From Bradyrhizobium sp. KBS0727 (GTDB taxonomy: Bacteria; Pseudomonadota; Alphaproteobacteria; Rhizobiales; Xanthobacteraceae), in NCBI RefSeq assembly GCF_005937885.2, contig NZ_CP042176.1, positions 6,939,501 to 7,003,500 of the forward strand: a stretch of DNA of 64,000 bases, in the 5' to 3' direction. Shown piece after piece: positions 58,129-64,000 of the stretch. The translations under genes were made by a program, and so were the position numbers. Positions within the stretch are counted from its first letter, which is position 1. The number at the start of each line of letters is the position of its first letter. The notes under the pieces were generated by a model. It was not told the origin of the DNA and made no database searches. It saw only the letters and a program-made list of their open reading frames with translations.

Positions 58129-58225
58129 CTCATGGTGAGGAGGCGCTCCGCGCCGTCTCGAACCACGAGGCCCCGCTGGTGCCATTGATCCTTCGAGACG
58201 CCGCTAGGCGGCTCTCAGGATGAGG
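58129..58225. repeat. intergenic palindromic repeat, 'CTCATGGTGAGGAG' family, copy 2
   Basis: Opens CTCATGGTGAGGAGGCGCTC with GCGCCGTCTCGAACCACG, ends CCTTCGAGACGCCGC, CTCTCAGGATGAGG. It lies between the convergent HPr and glycosyltransferase genes. Confidence 0.75.
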
Positions 58226-58242
58226 TCTGACACCCAACGACG

Positions 58243-59841
58243 CTATTTGGCCGGCGGCATCACGACGACGTTCCACACCGTCGCCGCACCGGGGATACCG
58301 AGCGTAAACCGGCGGGTGGTGATCACCATGCGCTCGCCATTGGCGGCATGGAGCTTCATCCAGGCCTCGCACTTTTCCAGCTTCCAGTCGCCGGTTTCGC
58401 AGACACCGATGAAGCCGGAACGCTTGGCTTCCTCGAGCGAGGTCAGGCCGGATGACCACGGCTCGTCCGGCGTCAGCGGCGCCGGATGATCGGGGCTGTA
58501 GAAGGTGATGGGCTCGCCGGTATCAGTATAGGCCGCGACCACCGGCCAGCGCGAATGGAACCGGGTTTGCCACACGTCGGTCAATTCGCGCGCCAGTTCG
58601 GAACGCGCGCGATACGTGGCACCTTCATTGCGCTTCTGATCCAGCTCATAGGCGACGATCTTCGGCGAAGCCACCAGCACACCGAGCGAAATGATCAGCC
58701 AGGTCGCCAGAAGGTTCGACAGCGCGATCTGCCGCACCCGCACCCAGGGTATCGCGACCAGCGCCAGCGGCACCAGGAAGAACAGCGGGATGCCCCAGTC
58801 GGTTTTGATGTAGGTTTCGAAGATCACCGCGCCGATCGGCGGCCCGAACGCAACGATTGCCTGCACGATCCACACGTTGAGGGCCTGCGGCATATTCACG
58901 CCCGGGTTCGGACCACGCGACCAGAAAGAAAACAGCCTCCAGCGTCTCGGCGGCCACGCCAGCGCGATCGCCGCCAGAAGCGCCGGTACCGCCGCCAGCC
59001 CGAAATTATGACCGAGGTATCCGATCGCGAGATCGATCAACTGCGCACGATCGGACTGATGATAGCTGTCACCGGCATAGGTGAGCGCGATGAAATTCAC
59101 CTGCTTCAGCCACAGGAAGTGCGGGAACATCGCCACCGCAAGCGTGGCGATCGCGACCCACGGTGCCGGCGAGCGCAGGAACTGCAGACGTGCAGGATGA
59201 ATCAGCGCGGCAAGACCGATGGCGCCGATCATGGTCAGCACCCAGTATTTGGTCATCAGCGCCAGTGCGCCGGCCAGCCCAAGCCAGACGCCGGATTTCA
59301 CGCTGCGTTTTTCAAACGCGTCCAGATAGGCCAGCATCAACAGCGGCAGCGTCACGAGCTGCAGGATATCCGGATTGTATTTGAAGCCCTTGAAATTGAA
59401 GATCGGATAAAGCGCGAGCATCACCACGACCAGGAAGGCGCGGCGGCGATCGACCACGCGCAGCGCCAGCAGCCAGCAGATCACGAGCCCGCAACCCAGC
59501 GTCGCCATCGCCAGCGCATAGGTCGCCCAGTCCTTGACCGGAAAGATCATGAACCAGACGCCGGCGACCCAGCCCGACAGCGGTGGATGCTTGCCATAGC
59601 CGAGCAGGAACTTCTGGCCCCAGGCATAGGCTTCCGCGACGTCCATATGGACGTCCTGGCCGGTCTTCAGGTTGACCAGAATCAGGGTCCACAGCACCGC
59701 GTGGACCGTGGCAAAGCCGATCACCAGCCACAGGCCGGCCTTGGGGTCGCTGGCGCGCGAGGCCAGCCATGCCCCAAGCCGCCGAAGGGCGGGAACGCGC
59801 TTGCCGCTGGAGGTCGCGGGCAAAATGGATGATGTCGACAT
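58243..59841 (-). CDS. GT39/ArnT-like membrane glycosyltransferase
   Basis: A 532-residue integral membrane protein with about 10-12 hydrophobic segments. The first periplasmic loop has VHMDVAEAYAWGQKFLLGYG with the acidic catalytic motif of GT-C enzymes (dolichyl-phosphate-mannose / ArnT type), and YGKHPPLSGW follows. Such enzymes use a polyprenyl-phosphate sugar to glycosylate lipid A or proteins; substrate is not known. The C-terminal soluble part is about 130 residues. Confidence 0.82.
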   Translation of the reverse strand: MSTSSILPATSSGKRVPALRRLGAWLASRASDPKAGLWLVIGFATVHAVLWTLILVNLKTGQDVHMDVAEAYAWGQKFLLGYGKHPPLSGWVAGVWFMIFPVKDWATYALAMATLGCGLVICWLLALRVVDRRRAFLVVVMLALYPIFNFKGFKYNPDILQLVTLPLLMLAYLDAFEKRSVKSGVWLGLAGALALMTKYWVLTMIGAIGLAALIHPARLQFLRSPAPWVAIATLAVAMFPHFLWLKQVNFIALTYAGDSYHQSDRAQLIDLAIGYLGHNFGLAAVPALLAAIALAWPPRRWRLFSFWSRGPNPGVNMPQALNVWIVQAIVAFGPPIGAVIFETYIKTDWGIPLFFLVPLALVAIPWVRVRQIALSNLLATWLIISLGVLVASPKIVAYELDQKRNEGATYRARSELARELTDVWQTRFHSRWPVVAAYTDTGEPITFYSPDHPAPLTPDEPWSSGLTSLEEAKRSGFIGVCETGDWKLEKCEAWMKLHAANGERMVITTRRFTLGIPGAATVWNVVVMPPAK

Positions 59842-59956
59842 ACTTCCGTGCGTAGCGCGTTTTTCGTTGCTATGGAATCAACCAGGCGTGAAGAAAGCCC
59901 CTTAAAATACAGCAATATGGTTGCCGCACGGGGATGTGAATGCTATCCCGCGCCCC

Positions 59957-61768
59957 ATGACAGCCGTCCCCATTTCCAACATCCGCAACTTCTCCATCGT
60001 CGCCCATATCGACCATGGCAAGTCGACGCTGGCCGACCGCCTGATCCAGATGACGGGCGGGCTGACCGATCGCGAAATGGCGGGCAAGGAACAAGTGCTC
60101 GATTCCATGGATATCGAGCGCGAGCGCGGCATCACCATCAAGGCGCAGACCGTCCGGCTGAGCTATCACGCCAAGGACGGCAAGGATTACATCTTCAACC
60201 TGATGGACACGCCGGGCCATGTCGACTTCGCTTACGAAGTCTCGCGCTCGCTGGCGGCCTGCGAGGGATCGCTGCTGGTGGTCGACGCCAGCCAGGGCGT
60301 CGAAGCGCAGACGCTCGCCAATGTCTATCACGCGCTCGACGCCGGTCACGAGATCGTGCCGATCCTCAACAAGGTCGATCTCCCGGCAGCCGAGCCCGAA
60401 CAGGTCAGGAAGCAGATCGAGGACGTGATCGGCATCGACGCCTCCGACGCCGTGATGATCTCGGCCAAAACCGGCCTCGGCGTTCCCGACGTGCTGGAAG
60501 CCATCGTCACCCGCCTGCCGCCGCCGAAGGGCGACCGCGAAGCGACCTTGAAGGCGCTGCTGGTGGATAGCTGGTACGACGTCTATCTCGGCGTCGTCGT
60601 GCTCGTTCGTGTGGTCGACGGCGTGATGAAGAAGAATAGCCGCATCCGCATGATGGGCACCAACGCCGCCTATGACGTCGAGCGCGTCGGCTTCTTCACG
60701 CCGAAGATGACGCAGGTCGACGAACTCGGCCCCGGTGAAATCGGCTTCATCACCGCAGCGATCAAGGAAGTCGCCGACACCCGCGTCGGCGACACCATCA
60801 CCGACGACCGCAAACCGATCACCGAGATGCTGCCGGGCTTCAAACCGGCCATTCCTGTCGTGTTCTGCGGCCTGTTTCCGGTCGACGCCGACGACTTCGA
60901 GACGCTGCGCGCGGCGATGGGCAAGTTGCGGCTCAACGACGCCAGCTTCTCGTTCGAAATGGAAACCTCGGCAGCGCTGGGCTTCGGCTTCCGCTGCGGC
61001 TTCCTCGGCCTATTGCATCTGGAAATCATCCAGGAGCGGCTGAGCCGCGAATTCGACCTCAACCTGATCGCGACCGCGCCGAGCGTGATCTACAAGATGC
61101 ATCTGACCGACGGGCAGGAGATCGAGATCCACAATCCCGTCGACATGCCCGACGTGGTCAAGATCGCCGAGATCCAGGAGCCGTGGATCGAAGCCACGAT
61201 CCTCACCCCCGACGAATATCTCGGCAGCGTGCTGAAGCTGTGCCAGGACCGCCGCGGCTCGCAGAAGGAGCTGACCTATGTCGGCTCCCGCGCGATGGTG
61301 AAATACGACCTGCCGCTCAACGAAGTGGTGTTCGATTTCTACGATCGGCTGAAGTCGGTCTCGAAGGGCTACGCCTCGTTCGACTATCACCTGACCGACT
61401 ACAAGGCAGCGGACCTTGTGAAGATGCAGATCCTCGTCAACAACGAGCCGGTCGATGCGCTGTCGATGCTGGTGCACCGGACCCGCGCCGAAGGCCGCGG
61501 CCGCGCCATGGTCGAGCGGATGAAGGAACTGATCCCGCCGCACATGTTCCAGATCCCGATCCAGGCCGCGATCGGCGGCAAGGTGATTGCGCGCGAAACC
61601 GTCCGCGCGCTGCGCAAGGACGTCACCGCGAAATGCTATGGCGGCGACATCACCCGCAAGCGCAAACTTCTGGAGAAGCAGAAGGAAGGCAAGAAGAAGA
61701 TGCGGCAGTTCGGCAAGGTCGACATCCCGCAGGAAGCGTTCATTGCCGCGCTGAAGGTGGATAGCTGA
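59957..61768 (+). CDS. lepA: elongation factor 4 (LepA)
   Basis: A 603-residue translational GTPase that back-translocates or remodels stalled ribosomes. G1 is AHIDHGKSTL, G3 DTPGH, G4 NKVD; the EF-G-like domains and unique C-terminal domain (ending KKKMRQFGKVDIPQEAFIAA) are complete, and the length is typical. ATG at 59957 (MTAVPISNIRNFSIV) is chosen; the frame is open to a TTG at 59921 without support. Confidence 0.97.
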   Translation: MTAVPISNIRNFSIVAHIDHGKSTLADRLIQMTGGLTDREMAGKEQVLDSMDIERERGITIKAQTVRLSYHAKDGKDYIFNLMDTPGHVDFAYEVSRSLAACEGSLLVVDASQGVEAQTLANVYHALDAGHEIVPILNKVDLPAAEPEQVRKQIEDVIGIDASDAVMISAKTGLGVPDVLEAIVTRLPPPKGDREATLKALLVDSWYDVYLGVVVLVRVVDGVMKKNSRIRMMGTNAAYDVERVGFFTPKMTQVDELGPGEIGFITAAIKEVADTRVGDTITDDRKPITEMLPGFKPAIPVVFCGLFPVDADDFETLRAAMGKLRLNDASFSFEMETSAALGFGFRCGFLGLLHLEIIQERLSREFDLNLIATAPSVIYKMHLTDGQEIEIHNPVDMPDVVKIAEIQEPWIEATILTPDEYLGSVLKLCQDRRGSQKELTYVGSRAMVKYDLPLNEVVFDFYDRLKSVSKGYASFDYHLTDYKAADLVKMQILVNNEPVDALSMLVHRTRAEGRGRAMVERMKELIPPHMFQIPIQAAIGGKVIARETVRALRKDVTAKCYGGDITRKRKLLEKQKEGKKKMRQFGKVDIPQEAFIAALKVDS

Positions 61769-61776
61769 GGTATCGC

Positions 61777-61853
61777 GTCATTCCGGGGACGTCCGAAGGA
61801 CGAACCCGGAATCTCGAGTTTCCGGGTTCGCGCTTTGCGCGCCCCGTAATGAC
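61777..61853. repeat. intergenic palindromic repeat, 'CATTCCGGG' family, copy 2
   Basis: Opens GTCATTCCGGGGACGTCCGA and ends TTTGCGCGCCCCGTAATGAC; internal GAACCCGGA and TCCGGGTTC pair exactly. It lies nine bases after the lepA stop and could form the mRNA end. Confidence 0.7.
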
Positions 61854-61936
61854 AGCCATCACTCGTCTTGCTCGACGGCCGCAGATAGGCCACCATCTAC
61901 CCCGCTCAGATAATTAAAAAACAGCGGGGGAAGCGC

Positions 61937-63196
61937 ATGAGCAAATCCCAGGGGCTCAATCAGGGATTCAAGCGGGAATTCAACTACGGCTGGGTCGTGG
62001 TCGGCGCGGGCGCCATGATGACCTGCGTCGGCTTTGGCGCGATGCTGTCGCTGGCGGTATTCCTGCAGCCGATTTCGACCGCGATGGGCTGGTCGCGCAG
62101 CGGCGTCTCCGCGGCGGCGACGATCGACTTCCTCTGCATGGGGCTCGCTGCGTTTTTCTGGGGCGCGCTGTCCGACCGGTTCGGCACCCGCATCGTCGTG
62201 CTCGCCGGCAGCCTGCTGCTCGGGACCGGCCTGGTCGCGGCGAGCCAGGCCAATACACTTTGGCAATTCCAGCTTGCGTTCGGCGTCCTGATCGGGATCG
62301 CGGCCGGCAGCTTCTATGCGCCGATGGTCGCGGTGGCGAGCGCCTGGATCGAGCAGCACCGCAGCCTCGCGGTCGCACTGGTATCCGCCGGCATGGGGGT
62401 GGCGCCGCTGACGATCGCGCCTTCCGCAAGCTACCTGATCACCGCCTATGACTGGCGCACGGCGATGCTGGTGATCGGCATCGCGGCGTGGGCGCTGTTG
62501 ATTCCGGCCGCCCTACTGGTGCGGCCGGCGCCGCCGGCCGCATCGTCCGCCACCGCAGGCGGGGCCAGTATGCCGGAGACTCAATGGACGGTGGCGCAGG
62601 CGTTGCGGACTCCGCAATTCATCACGCTGGCGCTGGCCCATTTCGCCTGCTGCGCGGCGCATTCCGGGCCGATCTTCCATATGGTGAGTTACGCCATGAT
62701 CTGCGGCATCGCGCCGTTGACCGCGGTCACGGTCTACAGCCTGGCCGGGTTCTCCGGCCTTGGCGGCCGCCTGCTGCTCGGCGCGATGGCCGATCGCCTC
62801 GGCGCCAAGCCGGTGCTGGTCGGCGGCCTGTTCGTGCAGGCGCTTTCGGTCGCGACCTATCTCGCGGTCGGCCAGCTCGGCGAGTTCTATGCGCTGTCGG
62901 TAGTGTTCGGCATCGCCTATGGCGGCGTGATGCCGCTCTATGCGGTACTGGTGCGCGAATATTTCGGCGCCCGCATCATGGGGTCCGTATTCGGCGCCGT
63001 GTCGGCGTTCGCCAGCCTCGGCATGGCACTGGGACCGCTGGCCGGCGGATGGGTGTTCGACACCTTCCAGAGCTATGGCTGGCTCTATGTCGGCTCGTTC
63101 GGCATCGGCATGGCCGCGGTCGCGGTGGCGCTGAGCTTTCCGTCGGCGAAGCGGCCAACGCAACCTGCGCTCGATCTCGGGTCCGCAACGGCATGA
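61937..63196 (+). CDS. MFS transporter, oxalate/formate-antiporter-like
   Basis: A 419-residue, 12-helix carrier of the OFA/monocarboxylate type: FNYGWVVVGAGAMMTCVGFG starts helix 1, the loop 2-3 motif is LSDRFGTRIVVLAG, and the C-half repeats it as GAMADRLGAKPVLVGG. Substrate is unknown; small organic acids are plausible. GGGGGAAGCGC precedes the ATG. It may be co-transcribed with the acyl-CoA-dehydrogenase-like gene 245 bases downstream. Confidence 0.85.
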   Translation: MSKSQGLNQGFKREFNYGWVVVGAGAMMTCVGFGAMLSLAVFLQPISTAMGWSRSGVSAAATIDFLCMGLAAFFWGALSDRFGTRIVVLAGSLLLGTGLVAASQANTLWQFQLAFGVLIGIAAGSFYAPMVAVASAWIEQHRSLAVALVSAGMGVAPLTIAPSASYLITAYDWRTAMLVIGIAAWALLIPAALLVRPAPPAASSATAGGASMPETQWTVAQALRTPQFITLALAHFACCAAHSGPIFHMVSYAMICGIAPLTAVTVYSLAGFSGLGGRLLLGAMADRLGAKPVLVGGLFVQALSVATYLAVGQLGEFYALSVVFGIAYGGVMPLYAVLVREYFGARIMGSVFGAVSAFASLGMALGPLAGGWVFDTFQSYGWLYVGSFGIGMAAVAVALSFPSAKRPTQPALDLGSATA

Positions 63197-63291
63197 TGCG
63201 AATGCAGCAGACGCCCTCCCCGGCTTGATCGCGCGCGGCGGTTGGGTCACCATCACATCAGCGCCAAGAATAAAAGACTGCGAGGAAGCGC

Positions 63292-63429
63292 ATGAACAGA
63301 CATACCAGTGCCGCCGATTTGAAGTTCCTGCAGCGGCTGCCGCGAGTTCATCTCAGGAACTTCAAATCGATTAGCGGCACTAGAAAGATCAAATTTCTAG
63401 TGCCCTTATTATTTCCGAAGTTCGTATAA
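63292..63429 (+). CDS. possible 45-codon leader ORF in front of the last gene
   Basis: ATG at 63292 has a good GAGGAAG site seven bases upstream. The frame runs 45 codons (starting MNRHTSAADLKFLQRLPRVH) to TAA at 63427-63429, 12 bases before the next ATG. It spans three hairpins, so its composition may simply reflect the palindromes. No family. It could be a regulatory leader peptide or the interrupted start of the original gene; coding is uncertain. Confidence 0.35.
   Translation: MNRHTSAADLKFLQRLPRVHLRNFKSISGTRKIKFLVPLLFPKFV
63307..63381. repeat. hairpin 1: inverted repeat with 24/28-bp arms
   Basis: The left arm 63307-63330 (AGTGCCGC, CGATTTGAAGTTCCTG) and right arm 63354-63381 are exact complements except for a 4-base bulge in the right arm (ATTA on the plus strand). 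The loop is 23 bases. Loss or gain of the four bases is the only difference, so the arms are recent or selected. Confidence 0.9.
63376..63404. repeat. hairpin 2: perfect 11-bp palindrome
   Basis: GGCACTAGAAA at 63376-63386 and TTTCTAGTGCC at 63394-63404 pair perfectly around GATCAAA. Its outer bases are shared with the ends of hairpins 1 and 3, so the three structures are mutually exclusive at their bases. Confidence 0.9.
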
Positions 63430-63471
63430 GAGGTCGCCGCAATGAATTACGAACTTCGGAAACAGGGCACT
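63399..63471. repeat. hairpin 3 enclosing the ribosome site and start codon of the next gene
   Basis: The left arm begins AGTGCCCT (63399-63406) and, after five bases, TTTCCGAAGTTCGTA (63412-63426); the right arm is the complement, TACGAACTTCGGAAA (63448-63462) and AGGGCACT (63464-63471). The loop (63427-63447) contains AGAGG and the ATG at 63442. Confidence 0.88.
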
Positions 63472-64000
63472 TGCATCGATCTGGTCGAACGCGCACGAGC
63501 GCTGCAGCCCTTGATCGCAGGCGACGCCGACGAGATCGAGCGAACGCGGCGGCTGACACCGGCTGTAACCTCGGCCCTGATCGAGAACGGACTTTATCGC
63601 TCGCTGCTGCCGCAAAGCCTCGGCGGCAGTGAGGCGCCGCTCGAAACCTTCATGCAGATGGAGGAAGAAATCGCCAAGGCCGATGCCTCGACCGCGTGGT
63701 GCCTCGGCCAATGCAGCGTCTGCGCCATGACCGCGGCCTATCTCGATCCCGATGCCGCCAACGAGGTTTTCAACACCGCGCCCGGCATCCTCGCCTGGGG
63801 CGCGATCGCGCATGAAGTGCAGGCGGTTCCGGGCGGCTACAAGGCCAGCGCGCGCTGGGACTTTGCCTCCGGCTCGCGGCAGGCGAGCTGGTTGGGCGCC
63901 CATGTCCGGGTCGTCGAGGCCGACGGCACTCAGCGGCGCAAGAAAGACGGCTCGCCGGAGATCCGCACCATCCTGTTTCCGATGGCGAGTGCCACGATGT
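63442..64000 (+). CDS. acyl-CoA dehydrogenase-like flavoprotein (partial, runs off the window)
   Basis: The first 186 codons of a protein resembling acyl-CoA dehydrogenase-fold monooxygenases/dehydrogenases (HsaA/DszC-type). After MNYELRKQGTCIDLVERARA come the N-terminal helical domain (LTPAVTSALIENGLYRSLLP; MQMEEEIAKADASTAWCLGQ) and the middle beta-domain (GYKASARWDFASGSRQASW). The first 10 residues are encoded by an arm of hairpin 3, unlike family N-termini, which suggests the start was supplied by the palindrome. The active site lies beyond the window. Confidence 0.8.
   Translation, partial: MNYELRKQGTCIDLVERARALQPLIAGDADEIERTRRLTPAVTSALIENGLYRSLLPQSLGGSEAPLETFMQMEEEIAKADASTAWCLGQCSVCAMTAAYLDPDAANEVFNTAPGILAWGAIAHEVQAVPGGYKASARWDFASGSRQASWLGAHVRVVEADGTQRRKKDGSPEIRTILFPMASATM

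Overview
The window reads as a chromosomal segment of an alphaproteobacterium of the Nitrobacteraceae (Bradyrhizobiaceae), most likely Bradyrhizobium or a close relative. The reasons are high GC, the gene order rpmH-rnpA-yidC-engB-argB, def-fmt-truA beside dapE/dapD, dnaX-ybaB-recR, and pckA followed by chvI-chvG-hprK-EIIA-HPr. Protein families such as DUF1036, DUF2865, the TIGR02281 aspartic protease and GTG/TTG-started genes fit, as does the dense set of intergenic palindromic repeats. Species assignment is inference.

Layout. 1-4.4 kb is sparse and accessory-like: a small exported repeat protein, an exported pentapeptide-repeat protein, an epoxide-hydrolase-like enzyme, about 1 kb without genes, then tRNA-Arg(ACG). 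4.4-13 kb holds a sensor kinase, ribosome/RNase P/membrane-insertion genes (rpmH, rnpA, yidC, engB), argB, a DUF1036 protein and a HAD phosphatase. 13-21 kb holds lysine biosynthesis (dapD, dapE), translation start/processing (def, fmt, truA), rmuC and ampG. 20.7-24.3 kb is a leftward replication/recombination operon (dnaX, ybaB, recR plus an exported protein) and the SRP RNA gene. 24.5-33.7 kb holds HIT, nudC, a PfkB kinase, an Lrp regulator, a phosphohexomutase, an aspartic protease, hrpB and ugd. 34-43.6 kb holds an acyltransferase, polA, two LysE exporters, a GST, pyrE and small hypothetical genes. 43.8-50.2 kb is carbon and nitrogen metabolism (glgP, thioesterase, arginase, pckA). 50.4-58.1 kb holds a TPR-CHAT protease-like protein, a HugZ-like protein, and the ChvG/ChvI - HprK - PTS regulatory cluster. 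58.2-64 kb holds a GT39-like glycosyltransferase, lepA, an MFS carrier and an acyl-CoA-dehydrogenase-like gene that runs off the end.

How the parts work together. Most genes are housekeeping. The clearest regulatory module is ChvI/ChvG with HprK, EIIA-Man-type protein and HPr, next to pckA, which suggests coordination of envelope/acid signalling with gluconeogenic carbon use. The least ordinary items are: three linked hairpins with a 45-codon leader ORF in front of the last gene; a PolA whose 3'-5' exonuclease residues are replaced; 18-bp tandem copies of the ybaB 3' end in front of recR; a TPR-CHAT protein between pckA and chvI; and at least seven families of intergenic palindromes, some of which run into the start regions of genes and falsely lengthen reading frames.
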